In this document: positions 34,169 through 44,185 of the stretch, piece after piece | How the letters are laid out: the number at the start of each line of letters is the position of its first letter | Position numbering within the stretch: the first letter of the stretch is position 1 | Origin: Paraburkholderia sejongensis | GTDB taxonomy: Bacteria > Pseudomonadota > Gammaproteobacteria > Burkholderiales > Burkholderiaceae | Direction of reading: 5' to 3' | Assembly (NCBI RefSeq): GCF_020880815.1 | Contig: NZ_JAJITD010000004.1 | Coordinates: 372,001 to 436,000 of the forward strand | DNA length: 64,000 bases | Notes under the pieces: model-generated | What the model saw: the letters and a program-made list of their open reading frames with translations, nothing else | Database searches by the model: none | Told to the model about the DNA's origin: nothing | Position numbers and translations under genes: made by a program

Positions 34169-35119
34169 ATGCTTAGCCGAACCGCCGATCACCTCTTCTG
34201 GATGGCCCGCTATATGGAGCGCGCGGAGAACACCGCGCGCATGCTCGACATCAATCTGAAGGCGCAACTGCTGCCGCAGACGCCCGAACAGGAGGCTCGC
34301 GCGCAGCGCTCGGTGCTGCGCATCTCCGAACTCGAAAACGCGTTCGCGCAGCGCTACGACGAAGCGACCCGCGACCACGTGCTCGACTTCATGGTCGCCG
34401 ACGCGAGCAATCCGTCGAGCATTCATTCGTGCCTGCAGGCCGCGCGCGAAAACGCCCGCGCGGTGCGCGGCACGCTGACCACCGAGTGGTGGGAAACCAT
34501 CAACGACACGTGGCTCGAATTCAACGAGCGGCTCGCGTCCGGGCAGGACGCCGGCAACCCCGGCGCGCTGTTCGAGTGGGTCAAGTTCCGCTCGCATCTG
34601 TCGCGCGGCGTGACGATCGGCACCGCGTTGCAGGACGACGCGTTCTTCTTCACGCAGCTCGGCACCTATCTGGAGCGCGCCGACAACACCGCGCGGATTC
34701 TCGACGTGCGTTTCGCGGACGTCGAACCCAATTCGCGCGACGCCGCGCGCCAGCTGGAGGACTTCTATTACTGGACCTCGATCCTAGGTTCGGTGTCGGC
34801 GCTCGAAATCTATCGCAAGGTGTATCGCGACGTCGTCACGCCCGCGCGGGTGGTCGAGTTGATGATCCTGAATCAGCAGATGCCGCGCTCGCTGCTCGCG
34901 TCGCTCGACGGCGTCTGCACGAATCTGGCGATGCTGCGCACGCCGGGCTCGAACGCGTGCGAACGCTTCGCCGGCAAGCTGCGCGCCGAGCTGTTGTATG
35001 CGGATATCCGGCAGATCTTCGAAAGCGGTTTGCACGGCTATCTGACCCAGTTCCTCGCCCGCGTATTCGAACTCGGCAATCTGGTCGCGCGGACCTATCT
35101 GATGCTGCCGGTCGCCTGA
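34169..35119 (+). CDS. Alpha-E domain (DUF403) protein
   Basis: This 316-residue, mostly helical protein starts MLSRTADHLFWMARYMERAE, the alpha-E signature, and repeats a related motif near residue 165 (LGTYLERADNTARILDV). No enzymatic residues are known for the family; it always travels with circularly permuted ATP-grasp and transglutaminase genes, so it probably acts with them. In the first cluster of this window the same domain is fused to the ATP-grasp protein. It begins 87 bp after the ATP-grasp stop. Confidence 0.9.
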   Translation: MLSRTADHLFWMARYMERAENTARMLDINLKAQLLPQTPEQEARAQRSVLRISELENAFAQRYDEATRDHVLDFMVADASNPSSIHSCLQAARENARAVRGTLTTEWWETINDTWLEFNERLASGQDAGNPGALFEWVKFRSHLSRGVTIGTALQDDAFFFTQLGTYLERADNTARILDVRFADVEPNSRDAARQLEDFYYWTSILGSVSALEIYRKVYRDVVTPARVVELMILNQQMPRSLLASLDGVCTNLAMLRTPGSNACERFAGKLRAELLYADIRQIFESGLHGYLTQFLARVFELGNLVARTYLMLPVA

Positions 35120-35131
35120 CGGAGTTTTACG

Positions 35132-35932
35132 ATGAATCTGACGATCCGCCACGACACCTCGTATCGCTATGAAGCGACGGTTCATTATTCGATTCAGCAG
35201 TTGCGCCTGACGCCGGCGAGCGGCGCCGCGCAGACGGTGCGGCGCTGGAGCATCGACGCGCCGGGCAAACTCGACGCGACGCTCGACGCATACGGCAACG
35301 TGCTGCATACGCTGGTCATCAACAAGCCGCACAGCGAGATTCATCTGCACGTGAGCGGCGAGGTGGTCACGCTGCCGCTCGTCGACGGCTGGCTGCGCGA
35401 GCCGCCCGGACCGATCCCGCTCGAACATTTCACCTGCGCGACGCGGCTGACCGATGCCGATCCGGCGATCCGCGAACTCGCCGCGACGGTGCCCGACCTC
35501 GCGAGCCAGGCGAGCCTGCTCGCGCTGGCCGAACGGATCGTCGAGCGGGTGCAGTACCGTCCCGGGGTCACCGAAGTGACGAGTACCGCCGCCGAAGCGC
35601 TCGCGCTCGGCAACGGCGTATGCCAGGACCACGCGCATCTGATGCTCGCGTGCTGCCGCGCGCGCGGCGTGCCGGCGCGCTACGTGAGCGGCTATATCGA
35701 ACCGGGCGACGTCCCGCACGGCGCGAGCCATGCATGGGTCGACGTGTGGCTCGCCGGCAAGGGCTGGATTTCGATCGACGTCACGCATGCGTCGTTCGCC
35801 AGCGAGATCTACTGCCGGCTCGCGGTCGCGCGCGATTACGAAGCCGCGGCGCCGGTGCGCGGGCGACGCATCGGCGGCCTCGAAGAGGAGCTGGACGTGG
35901 CGGTGACGGTGAGCGCGGAGCAGGCGCAGTAA
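35132..35932 (+). CDS. Transglutaminase-like cysteine peptidase family protein
   Basis: This 266-residue protein has the bacterial transglutaminase N-domain (about residues 1-85) and catalytic residues Cys164 (NGVCQDHAHL), His200 (GASHAWVDVW) and Asp216 (SIDVTHAS). The Asp motif lacks the DPTN form of the paralogue at 3720-4610. It begins 12 bp after the alpha-E stop with GGAG upstream, so it is in one operon with ATP-grasp and alpha-E. It probably hydrolyses or transfers the ligase product, by inference from gene order. Confidence 0.9.
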   Translation: MNLTIRHDTSYRYEATVHYSIQQLRLTPASGAAQTVRRWSIDAPGKLDATLDAYGNVLHTLVINKPHSEIHLHVSGEVVTLPLVDGWLREPPGPIPLEHFTCATRLTDADPAIRELAATVPDLASQASLLALAERIVERVQYRPGVTEVTSTAAEALALGNGVCQDHAHLMLACCRARGVPARYVSGYIEPGDVPHGASHAWVDVWLAGKGWISIDVTHASFASEIYCRLAVARDYEAAAPVRGRRIGGLEEELDVAVTVSAEQAQ

Positions 35933-36189
35933 CGCATGCGAACGCGTCCCCGGGGGGGCGACGCGTGGCGCGAATTTTTCGTAGGGGTGCAGACGAAAAC
36001 CGGCGAGGTGCGCGGCGCGGCCATCGCGGCCCGCCGCGCGCGCTTCGACCTCCTCAGCGATTTGACATTCCTGACCATCGTGCCCGGGCGACCGGCCGAA
36101 AACGCGCAAAGAAGTCCGTAAACACGGATAAAAGGCGCTCCGGCGCCGCATTACAATAGCCCCGTCTCTTTGCTTCCTGCGGATTGCCC

Positions 36190-37062
36190 ATGACTTACTG
36201 CGTAGCGATGGCCGTTGAAGACGGCCTCGTGTTCCTGTCCGACACGCGCACCAATGCGGGCGTCGATCACATCAGCACCGCGCGCAAGATGTCGGTGTTC
36301 GAGCAGCCGGGCGAGCGCCTGCTGGTGCTGCTCGGCGCCGGCAATCTGTCGCTGACCCAGGCGGTGCTGCACGAGTTGTCCGAGCCCGCCGAGCCGGGGC
36401 AGCCGACGCTATGGAGCGTGCCGACGATGGCCGATGCCGCGCGCGTGGTCGGCAACGCGGTGCGTCGCGTGCACCAGCGCGAGGCGGACCCGTTGCAGCA
36501 GTTCGGCGTCGACTTCAATTGCAGCTTCATTCTCGGCGGCCAGATCGCGGGCAACCGGATGCGCCTGTTCATGATCTACGCGGCCGGCAATTTCATCGAG
36601 GCGTCGGCGGTGAATCCGTATTTCCAGATCGGCGAGGCGAAGTACGGCAAGCCGATCATCGACCGCGTGCTGACGCCGTCCACGCCGCTCGGCGAGGCCG
36701 CCAAGTCCGCGCTGATCTCGATGGACTCGACGCTGCGCTCGAACCTGTCGGTGGGGCTGCCGCTCGATCTGCTGGTGTACGAGAAGGATGCGCTGCGCGT
36801 CACGCGCTTCGTGTCGATCGATCGCGACAACGCGTACTTCGACATGATTCACCGCACGTGGGGCGAGCGGCTGCGCCAGGTGTTCGCCGAGATTCCGGAC
36901 CCTGACTGGCAGCAGTCGCTGGGCGACGCGCCGCAGCACCCGGAGCGCGCGCTGGTGCTATATCACGCGCCGGTCGGCGCGGACGGGCGCGAGCACGAAC
37001 GCGATCTGGCGCCCGCGCAGACGCTCGCGCAGGCCGACAAAGGCAAGGCGCAGCGGCGCTAG
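36190..37062 (+). CDS. Anbu, proteasome-like Ntn hydrolase
   Basis: This 290-residue protein starts MTYCVAMAVEDGLVFLSDTR, the bacterial proteasome-like Anbu family. The ATG at 36190 is chosen because removal of Met exposes Thr2 as the catalytic N-terminal nucleophile; Asp18 and Lys33 fit the other proteasomal active-site positions. A TTG two codons upstream would bury the nucleophile. Anbu forms ring or helical assemblies in known structures, but its peptidase activity is disputed. It follows the transglutaminase gene by 257 bp, matching the known association with alpha-E, ATP-grasp and transglutaminase genes. Confidence 0.92.
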   Translation: MTYCVAMAVEDGLVFLSDTRTNAGVDHISTARKMSVFEQPGERLLVLLGAGNLSLTQAVLHELSEPAEPGQPTLWSVPTMADAARVVGNAVRRVHQREADPLQQFGVDFNCSFILGGQIAGNRMRLFMIYAAGNFIEASAVNPYFQIGEAKYGKPIIDRVLTPSTPLGEAAKSALISMDSTLRSNLSVGLPLDLLVYEKDALRVTRFVSIDRDNAYFDMIHRTWGERLRQVFAEIPDPDWQQSLGDAPQHPERALVLYHAPVGADGREHERDLAPAQTLAQADKGKAQRR

Positions 37063-37092
37063 GCCCGAAGCCCCACAACCTCGAGACGAAAA

Positions 37093-37127
37093 AAAACCAG
37101 CCATCGGCAATGCCTTTGGCTGGTTTT
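37093..37127. terminator. Bidirectional terminator between Anbu and porin genes
   Basis: AAAACCAGCC and GGCTGGTTTT form a 10-bp stem. The T-run on the plus strand serves the Anbu gene and the run of A before the stem provides T residues for the minus-strand porin gene. Confidence 0.85.
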
Positions 37128-37175
37128 CGGCTGCGCGGCTCGTCAGCCGCGCAGCGGGTTCCGCTGAAAGTCCGC

Positions 37176-38360
37176 TTAGAACTTGTGACGGATACCGACG
37201 CTGACCATGACCTGGTTGCTCGTGCTCGACTGGTTGCCGTACGAACCGATCGAAGCGGTCGCGCCTTCGAGGCCGCCGGTCGTCGGGTTACGCTGTTCGC
37301 CGCTCGCGTGCTGCCATGCGCCGACTGCGTACAGGTCGGTACGCTTGGACAGCGAGTAGTCCGCGCCCAGCGAAACCTGGTTGTACGTTGCCGTTGCGTC
37401 GCCCGTGCCGCGCGTGTATGCGTAGCCGAGGCCCAGCAGTGCTGCCGGCGTGACCTGGTAGCCGAGGTAGACACGGCCGACGTTGAACTTCTGCGTCGTC
37501 GCGAAGCCCGAGCTTGCGTCCGGCTTGTACTGTGCGTTGCTGTACGACAGGTTACCCGTGAACGGGCCCGTCACGTACTGGATCGCTGCCGAAGCGATGC
37601 CGATCGACTTCGATGCGGCGTAAGCCGAGTTGATGCCGGCTGCGGCCGGGAAGTTCGAATCGAACGTACCGCCTGCCGTGCCTGCCCAGCCGCCAGCAGC
37701 AGCACGGGTAGCCGGCGAGTGCGCGTTGTCGGCGTGCAGGTAGCCGCCGGCGACGCTGATCGGACCGGTCGCGAAGGTTGCCGCGCCCGACCACGTCTGA
37801 CCCGAACCGGTCGAGCCCGCGACGCCACCCAGTGCATACAGGCCTTCGACCTGGAAGCCGCCGAACACCGGCGAAACGTACTTCAGCGCGTTGTTGACGC
37901 GGAAGCTGTTGTCGTTGTTGTCGACGTCACCCGGCGTAGCGAACGTGCTGCCGAAGTAGTTGTCGCCGGTCAGCGGCTGGACCATGTCGACCAGCGGGTC
38001 GTACTGACGGCCGGCCGTGAACGTACCGAATGCGTCGCTAGCCAGACCGACGTATGCCTGACGGCCGAACATCAGACCGCCTTGACCCAGCTTGCCGGTG
38101 TTGATGTCAAAGCCGTTTTCCAACTGGAAGATTGCCTTCAGGCCGCCACCCAGGTCTTCCGTGCCTTTCAGGCCGAAACGATTACCCTGGAGGTTGCCGC
38201 CGAACAGTTGCACGAGGCTACCGCCCTTCGGGGTAGCGTTGTTCACGTACTGGACCGATTCATCGATCAAACCATAAAGCGTCACGCTGCTTTGCGCGTG
38301 TGCCATGCCGGTGACGCCGAGCAGCGCCAGCGAGAGGGTAGACAGTGCGATTCGTTTCAT
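37176..38360 (-). CDS. Gram-negative porin (OmpC-like, Burkholderiales type)
   Basis: This 394-residue protein has a signal peptide (about residues 1-22, ending AHAQ), then SSVTLYGLIDESVQYVNNA, the loop-3 region with QAYVGLASDAFGTFTAGRQY, and ends in VSVGIRHKF, the terminal Phe of outer-membrane barrels. It forms a 16-stranded trimeric general pore. Two ATGs are adjacent; ATG 38360 has GGAG at a better distance than 38363. Codon use is strongly biased, as in a highly expressed gene. Confidence 0.93.
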   Translation of the reverse strand: MKRIALSTLSLALLGVTGMAHAQSSVTLYGLIDESVQYVNNATPKGGSLVQLFGGNLQGNRFGLKGTEDLGGGLKAIFQLENGFDINTGKLGQGGLMFGRQAYVGLASDAFGTFTAGRQYDPLVDMVQPLTGDNYFGSTFATPGDVDNNDNSFRVNNALKYVSPVFGGFQVEGLYALGGVAGSTGSGQTWSGAATFATGPISVAGGYLHADNAHSPATRAAAGGWAGTAGGTFDSNFPAAAGINSAYAASKSIGIASAAIQYVTGPFTGNLSYSNAQYKPDASSGFATTQKFNVGRVYLGYQVTPAALLGLGYAYTRGTGDATATYNQVSLGADYSLSKRTDLYAVGAWQHASGEQRNPTTGGLEGATASIGSYGNQSSTSNQVMVSVGIRHKF

Positions 38361-38831
38361 CATTTCTCCACGCGATTAGTGTTCGTTGTTGCGGAAAGCA
38401 GAATAGCTCACTGCCTGAAACGGACAGTAGAGGAAAAAAAAGACTGTCTCTAAAAACCGACATTTCGCGCAAGGCCTTGTATTTAAAGCCCATCAAGAAT
38501 TGTTTCTGTTTTCGCAACATTTGTTGATGCAAGCCGCATTATTGTTGTTTCGTCGATAGTGACTCGACGAATGACCGCGTTTGCGCAACTGAATTGAAGG
38601 GCGGATGTAAGTTTGTCGTCTAGTTACGCGCGCGGCGGGGTAACAGCCATGTAAACGGATCTGCCGGGGAGATGACTAGCCAGGCTGGACAGACTCGGCC
38701 TGTTATGCGTGCGCGCAATCGGTGCCGGCGGTCGGTGCAACCGCCGCGGGGAATCGAGGATGGCTTGGCGTGAGGTGGGCGACCGGGCTAGCCGTGTCGC
38801 CATCTTCGGCCTGAAGCAACGCGCTGTCGGC
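38361..38831. other. Non-coding region upstream of the porin and downstream of the BrkB gene
   Basis: These 471 bp contain an AT-rich stretch (38380-38560) that should hold the porin promoter and leader. GACAGT and ACTGTC form a 6-bp dyad at 38423-38448 around a run of A. No coding frame is supported. Confidence 0.5.
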
Positions 38832-40172
38832 TCAGCGCCTGCTCGCGGCGCGGCGCGCGACCGCCGCGGCTGCGGTCAGGCCGGCGGCCGCCGCGAGCGC
38901 GACCGAAGTCCACGGGTTGCGCCGCACGTAGTGGTCGGCGGCTCGCGCCTGACGGCGCGCTTCGATGAGCGCGGTAGCGGCGAGCCGGGTCGCCTGCGCT
39001 TCGGCATCGATCATCTTGCGGGCGAGTTCCACCGCTGTGGCATGGGTGGAAGCGCGGCTGCGCGCGCGAGCCCGCGAGGCCGCCGCCGCTAGCTCCGCGG
39101 CTGAGACGCCGGCAGCGCTGGCTGCCGCGCCCGCTGCCGCTTCAGCCGAAAGCCCCGCCGCGCGCCGCTCGCCCGCGCGGCCGGCCAGCGCTTCGGCGCG
39201 CGCGCCGGCATCCGAAGCGACCGTCGACGCCGCCAGCACCGACGCGAGTTTCGCGCGGCTGCCCGGCGGCGAACTGGTCTGCATCCCCCAGCCGCCGCGC
39301 GGATCGTGCAGCCGCCCGCGCGCCGCCGCGAACTCCGCGCCGAGCAGCAGCACCAGCGCCGAGAAGTACAGCCACATCAGCAGCACCGCGAGCGAGCCGG
39401 CCGCGCCGAACGAGCTGGCCATCCCCGCATGCGCGAGATACAGCGCGAACAGCTTCTTGCCGGCGGTGAACAGCACCGCCGCGACGATCCCGCCCACCAG
39501 CGCGTCGCGCCATTGCACGCGTGCATCGGGCAGGAACTTCAGCAGGCCGGCGAACGCGAACATCAGCACCAGCAGTCCGACGCCGAGTTGCAGCAGATTG
39601 CCGATGATCACGTACGGCGAGTCGCCCCATAGCCAGTTGCCGATCGCGACGATGATCGTATCGAGCACCAGCGACACGATCAGCAGAAACGCGACGCCGA
39701 GCACCAGTCCGAACGAGATCAGCCGCACCCGCACTAGCGCGAGCACGCTGGAGGTGCGTGGTCCTTCGTACGGCCACACGATATTGAGCGCGCTGTTCAG
39801 CGACGAGAACGTCGCCGATGCGCCGATCGCCAGCAACGCGAACGAGATCACCGCCGCGATGCCGCCTTTGGCGCCCGCGTGATGCGCGTTTTCGACGATG
39901 GTCTGCACCCCGGCCGCGGCCTGGTCGCCGATCAGGCCGTTGATATGGCCGTACAGTTCGCCGCGCGCGGCGGCCGGGCCGAAGAACCAGCCGGCCACCG
40001 CGATCACCATCACGAGCGTCGGCGCAAGCGAGAACGCCGCGTAGAACGCGATGCTCGCGGCCAGCGCCGGACAGCGGTTGTCGGAAAACTGCCGGAGTGC
40101 GCCAATCGCCCAGTTGGCCTGCTGGCGAGCCACGTGCTGCAGGTTCTCGCGGGAAAGGGAGTCGATGTCCAT
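38832..40172 (-). CDS. YihY/BrkB-family membrane protein with DUF883-like C-terminal extension
   Basis: This 446-residue protein has a YihY/BrkB domain with six membrane helices (about residues 30-290; CPALAASIAFYAAFSLAPTL near the start). The following 150 residues are Ala/Arg-rich and probably helical, ending RRNPWTSVALAAAAGLTAAA (about 418-437). That ending matches the membrane anchor of DUF883/ElaB-YqjD proteins, which bind ribosomes at the membrane. BrkB proteins are not ribonucleases despite an old annotation; their function is unknown. ATG 40172 is chosen as the family N-terminus. Confidence 0.83.
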   Translation of the reverse strand: MDIDSLSRENLQHVARQQANWAIGALRQFSDNRCPALAASIAFYAAFSLAPTLVMVIAVAGWFFGPAAARGELYGHINGLIGDQAAAGVQTIVENAHHAGAKGGIAAVISFALLAIGASATFSSLNSALNIVWPYEGPRTSSVLALVRVRLISFGLVLGVAFLLIVSLVLDTIIVAIGNWLWGDSPYVIIGNLLQLGVGLLVLMFAFAGLLKFLPDARVQWRDALVGGIVAAVLFTAGKKLFALYLAHAGMASSFGAAGSLAVLLMWLYFSALVLLLGAEFAAARGRLHDPRGGWGMQTSSPPGSRAKLASVLAASTVASDAGARAEALAGRAGERRAAGLSAEAAAGAAASAAGVSAAELAAAASRARARSRASTHATAVELARKMIDAEAQATRLAATALIEARRQARAADHYVRRNPWTSVALAAAAGLTAAAAVARRAASRR

Positions 40173-40203
40173 GAGCGTATCTCTACGATGTCGGTGCCTC
40201 GTG

Positions 40204-40251
40204 GGCGGTCGCGTTGGCGGTCGAATTGGCGTTCGAATTGGCGGTCGCGTT
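40204..40251. repeat. 12-bp tandem repeat, four copies
   Basis: Four adjacent units (GGCGGTCGCGTT, GGCGGTCGAATT, GGCGTTCGAATT, GGCGGTCGCGTT) lie 32 bp upstream of the BrkB start, in its leader or promoter. Confidence 0.82.
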
Positions 40252-40416
40252 GGCGTCGTTATTGCCGAGGCTTTCGCAAAGCTTGTGCCCGTCACTATAC
40301 AAGTTAACCGGCGCGCGCCGCCCGCTCCCGCACAGGCCCGCGGCGGCGCGGGGCGGCGCTGCCGACGGGGCGCGCGGCCGCTAGAATGCAGCGGTTCCTC
40401 TCTCATTAATATCGCC

Positions 40417-40956
40417 ATGCATTCGCACGAACTGATCCAGCAACTGGACGTCATTGCGCCCGAGCAGTGGGGCGCGCATTTGCCCGCACACGTCGTCGAA
40501 CAATTGCCCGCGCAGGGCGTCACGGTGTTCGGTGTCAGCGCCGACGCGTCCGATACCGCCGCCTTCAGCGAGCGCTACGGCTTCGGTCTCGAAGACTGCG
40601 CGAACACCATCGTGGTCCGCTACAAGAAGGACGGCGGCGAGCACTATGCGGCGCTGGTGTCGCTCGGCTCGCGGCGGCTCGACATCAACGGCGCGGTGAA
40701 GGCCGCGCTCGGCGCGCAGCGGCTGTCGTTCGCGAAGCGCGAGGCGGCGGTTGAGCATAGCGGAATGGAGTTCGGCGGCATCACCGCGTTCGGCTTGCCG
40801 GCCGACTGGCGCATTCTGGTCGACGCCGCGGTGATGGAGCGTCAACAGGTTGTGATGGGCGCCGGCGTGCGTGCGGCCAAACTGTTGCTGGCGCCCGGGC
40901 TGCTGCGGCAATGGCCGCGCTGCGAGGTCGCCGCGCTGACGCTGCCGCCGCAGTGA
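40417..40956 (+). CDS. YbaK/EbsC-family aminoacyl-tRNA deacylase
   Basis: This 179-residue protein has the YbaK fold: [20 protein letters not shown] with the family's catalytic-type lysine, [23 protein letters not shown], and [11 protein letters not shown] near residue 125, which lines the substrate pocket. Family members remove wrongly attached amino acids from tRNA. The residue specificity is not evident, and some members are of unknown role. ATG 40417 is 36 bp downstream of a lower-GC patch that may be its promoter. Confidence 0.82.
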   Translation: MHSHELIQQLDVIAPEQWGAHLPAHVVEQLPAQGVTVFGVSADASDTAAFSERYGFGLEDCANTIVVRYKKDGGEHYAALVSLGSRRLDINGAVKAALGAQRLSFAKREAAVEHSGMEFGGITAFGLPADWRILVDAAVMERQQVVMGAGVRAAKLLLAPGLLRQWPRCEVAALTLPPQ

Positions 40957-41071
40957 CGCGCCGGCCCTGAAGTTTTCCGTCTTCCCGCCGTTAATCCCTG
41001 CAACGACACAAAACGTTTGCGGCTCCCGCTCGCGCGGCGGCCGTCGAACCATTCTGAGAGGGATACGGAAG

Positions 41072-42634
41072 ATGGAACGGTTTCGCCTGAAGGTGCGGCT
41101 CTGGCTCGCGCTCGCGGTGATGTGCATGGGCATTCTGGCGATCGGCCTGTGGGGCGCATACAAGTCGCGCGAAACGATGATTGCCGACCGCGAAGCGCAG
41201 TTGCGCAGCGTGATCAGCGTCGCGACCAGCGTGATCGAGCGCTATCAGACCCAGGCCGCGGCCGGCAAGATGCCGCTCGCGGACGCGCAGCGCGCCGCGA
41301 TGGAAGACCTGCGGGTGATGCGCTACAACGGCGCCGGCGGCTACGTGGTGATCGAGGACAGCCACTCGAAGGTGCTGATGCACGGCGTGCGCACGGAGCT
41401 CGAAGGCCAGGACATGACCGGCGTGGTCGATCCGAGCGGCCGTCACGTGTTCGCCGAGGGCTCGGACCTCGCGCAACGCGACGGCGAGTCGATCGTGCAT
41501 CTGCAGTTCCCGAAGCCGGGCTCGACCGCGCTCGCGCCGAAGATCAATTACATGCGCTTTTTCAAGCCGTGGGGCTGGCTGCTCGTGACCGGCGTCTATG
41601 TCGACGACATCGACACGCTGTTCTACCGGACCCTCATCGAGTACCTCGTCGCGATGGCGGTGTTGTGCGCGCTGGTGTCGCTGGTGATCGGCGTGATCCT
41701 GCGCAGCATCCTGCGCCAGCTCGGCGGCGAGCCGGCCTACGCGGCGCAGATCGCGACGCGGATCGCCGACGGCGACCTCGACGTGGTGGTCGACACCAAG
41801 GCCGGCGACAACACCAGCCTGCTCGCCGCGATGCGGCGCATGCAGCAGCGTCTCGCGCACGCGATCGAGCAGATTCGCGGCGGCGCGACGCTGATCGCGT
41901 CGGTATCGAACGAGATCGCCGCCGGCAACTCGGACCTGTCGCGCCGCACCGAGCAGCAGGCGGCCGCGCTCGGCGAGACCGCGTCGAGCATGGAGCAGAT
42001 CACCGCGACCGTGCGCCAGAACGCCGATAACGCGCGCCAGGCGAGCCAGCTCGCGCACAACGCGTCGGAGACCGCGGCGCGCGGCGGCGAGGTGGTCGGC
42101 CAGGTGATCGACACGATGCGCGGCATCTCGCAGTCGTCGCACCGGATCGGCGACATCATCGGCGTGATCGAGGGGATCGCATTTCAGACCAATATTCTGG
42201 CGTTGAACGCGGCGGTCGAAGCGGCCCGCGCCGGCGAGGAAGGCCGCGGCTTCGCGGTGGTCGCGGGCGAGGTGCGCACGCTCGCGCAGCGCAGCGCGGC
42301 GGCGGCCAAGGAGATCAAGGCGCTGATCGAGGAATCGGCCGCGCAGATTTCGGGCGGCTCCGCGTATGTGGGCCGCGCCGGCGAAACGATGCAGGAAGTC
42401 GTGCAGGCGGTGCGTCGCGTAAACGACATCATGGGCGAGATCAGCGCGGCGTCGGCCGAGCAGACGTCCGGTATCGAGCAGGTCAATATCGCGGTCGCGA
42501 GCATGGATCAGACGACCCAGCAGAATGCGGCGCTGGTCGAACAGGCAAGCGCGGCGGCCGACGTGTTGAAGGCGCAGACCGGGCAGCTGACGGCGGCCAT
42601 TGCCGTATTCACGCTGCCGGAGCAGCGTGCGTAG
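41072..42634 (+). CDS. Methyl-accepting chemotaxis protein with single Cache sensor
   Basis: This 520-residue chemoreceptor has a membrane helix at about residues 10-30, a periplasmic sCache-type sensor (about 33-188; [20 protein letters not shown]), a second helix at 189-213, a HAMP domain, and the signalling hairpin around residue 366 ([20 protein letters not shown]). sCache sensors often bind small organic acids. No CheA-binding pentapeptide CheR tail is seen at the C-terminus. It is followed by a terminator at 42655. Confidence 0.93.
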   Translation: MERFRLKVRLWLALAVMCMGILAIGLWGAYKSRETMIADREAQLRSVISVATSVIERYQTQAAAGKMPLADAQRAAMEDLRVMRYNGAGGYVVIEDSHSKVLMHGVRTELEGQDMTGVVDPSGRHVFAEGSDLAQRDGESIVHLQFPKPGSTALAPKINYMRFFKPWGWLLVTGVYVDDIDTLFYRTLIEYLVAMAVLCALVSLVIGVILRSILRQLGGEPAYAAQIATRIADGDLDVVVDTKAGDNTSLLAAMRRMQQRLAHAIEQIRGGATLIASVSNEIAAGNSDLSRRTEQQAAALGETASSMEQITATVRQNADNARQASQLAHNASETAARGGEVVGQVIDTMRGISQSSHRIGDIIGVIEGIAFQTNILALNAAVEAARAGEEGRGFAVVAGEVRTLAQRSAAAAKEIKALIEESAAQISGGSAYVGRAGETMQEVVQAVRRVNDIMGEISAASAEQTSGIEQVNIAVASMDQTTQQNAALVEQASAAADVLKAQTGQLTAAIAVFTLPEQRA

Positions 42635-42654
42635 TCGTAGTTATCGTTAGTGCG

Positions 42655-42681
42655 GGCGGCGCCGACTCGCGCCGCCTTTTT
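42655..42681 (+). terminator. Rho-independent terminator of the chemoreceptor gene
   Basis: GGCGGCGC and GCGCCGCC form an 8-bp stem with loop CGACTC, followed by five T residues, 21 bp after the stop. Confidence 0.85.
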
Positions 42682-42697
42682 CATTTCCGCCCGCGCA

Positions 42698-44185
42698 TCA
42701 CGCGAGCGCGATCCCCGCGCGGCTCAGCAATTGCCGGCTGCGCTCCGACAGATTCTTCATCCGCAACTGCTTGCCGGCCTTGCGATAACGTTCGGCCAGT
42801 CCCTGCAACGCAGCGAGCGCCGAATGATCGGCGAGCAGCAGATGACTGCAATCGACCGTCACGCTGGCCGGATCCGCCAGCGGATCGAACAGCTCGTGAA
42901 AGCGCGTGGTCGACGCGAAAAACAGCGTGCCGCGCGGCACATAAGTCTTGTGATCGTCGCGATGCTCGGCGTGCGCGTGAATCTCGCGCGCATGCTGCCA
43001 AGCGAAGTTCAGCGCCGCGATCACGATCCCGCACATCACCGCGATCGCCAGATCGGCGCACACCGTGATGATCGTCACCGCGACGATCACCAGCGCGTCG
43101 TTGCGCGGCACCTTGCCGAGCACCCGCAGCGAGCCCCACGCGAAGGTCTGCTGCGCGACCACGAACATCACGCCGACCAGCGCCGCGAGCGGAATCCGCT
43201 CGATCAGCGGCGACAGGAACAGGATGTACAGCAGGATCATCGCGCCGCTGACGATCCCCGACAGCCGCGTGCGGCCGCCCGAATTCAGATTGATCATGGT
43301 CTGGCCGATCATCGCGCAACCGCCCATCCCGCCGAACAGTCCCGAGGCGATATTGGCCGCGCCGAGCGCGATGCATTCGCGATTGGGCCGACCGCGCGTT
43401 TCGGTGATCTCGTCGGTCAGATTGAAGGTCAGCAGCGTTTCGAGCAGACCGACGATCGCGATCAGCACCGCGTACGGCAGGATGATGTGCAGCGTGTCGA
43501 GCGTCAGCGGCACCGCGGGCAGGCTCGGCGTCGGCAGATTGCCGGCGATGTGCGCCATGTCGCCGAGCGTGCGGGTCGGCAGATGCAGCAACTGCGTGAA
43601 CAGCCCCACACCGACGATCGCGACCAGCGCCGGCGGCGCCGCGCGCGTGATACGCGGCAGCAGATAGACGATCGCCATCGTCAGCGCGACGAGCGCGGCC
43701 ATCGTCGCGAGCGCGGCGCCGTGCAGCCATTGCTCGCCGTGCGGCGTGAGTTCCTTGAAGTGCGCGAACTGCGCGCTCGCGATCACGATCGCCAGACCGT
43801 TGACGAAACCGAGCATCACCGGATGCGGAACCATGCGGATCAGCTTGCCGAGCCGCAACACGCCGAACAGCACCATCAACAGACCGCTGAGGATCACGGT
43901 CGCGAGCAGATACTGCGCGCCGTGTTCGACCACCAGCGCGACGATCACGACCGCCATCGAGCCGGCCGCGCCGGAAATCATCCCGGGCCGGCCGCCGAAC
44001 AGCGCGGTGATGGTGCAGATGAAGAACGCGCCATACAGGCCCATCAGCGGATTCAGATGAGCAACCAGCGCGAATGCGATGCACTCGGGCACCAGCGCGA
44101 ACGACGAGGTCAGGCCGGCGAGCACATTGCTGCGGATGCCGGCGAGCCGCGAGGGCGATCCGGAGAGGGGACTAGCGGTGTTCAT
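42698..44185 (-). CDS. SulP-family inorganic anion transporter with STAS domain
   Basis: This 495-residue protein has about ten to twelve membrane helices, with the SulP signature region ALVPECIAFALVAHLNPLMG at residues 31-50 and GLFGGMGGCAMIGQTMINL about residue 290. A C-terminal STAS domain covers about 395-490 (VDCSHLLLADHSALAALQGL). The family carries sulfate, bicarbonate or other anions; this NTN-type subgroup resembles putative bicarbonate or sulfate carriers, so the substrate is not set. Confidence 0.9.
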   Translation of the reverse strand: MNTASPLSGSPSRLAGIRSNVLAGLTSSFALVPECIAFALVAHLNPLMGLYGAFFICTITALFGGRPGMISGAAGSMAVVIVALVVEHGAQYLLATVILSGLLMVLFGVLRLGKLIRMVPHPVMLGFVNGLAIVIASAQFAHFKELTPHGEQWLHGAALATMAALVALTMAIVYLLPRITRAAPPALVAIVGVGLFTQLLHLPTRTLGDMAHIAGNLPTPSLPAVPLTLDTLHIILPYAVLIAIVGLLETLLTFNLTDEITETRGRPNRECIALGAANIASGLFGGMGGCAMIGQTMINLNSGGRTRLSGIVSGAMILLYILFLSPLIERIPLAALVGVMFVVAQQTFAWGSLRVLGKVPRNDALVIVAVTIITVCADLAIAVMCGIVIAALNFAWQHAREIHAHAEHRDDHKTYVPRGTLFFASTTRFHELFDPLADPASVTVDCSHLLLADHSALAALQGLAERYRKAGKQLRMKNLSERSRQLLSRAGIALA

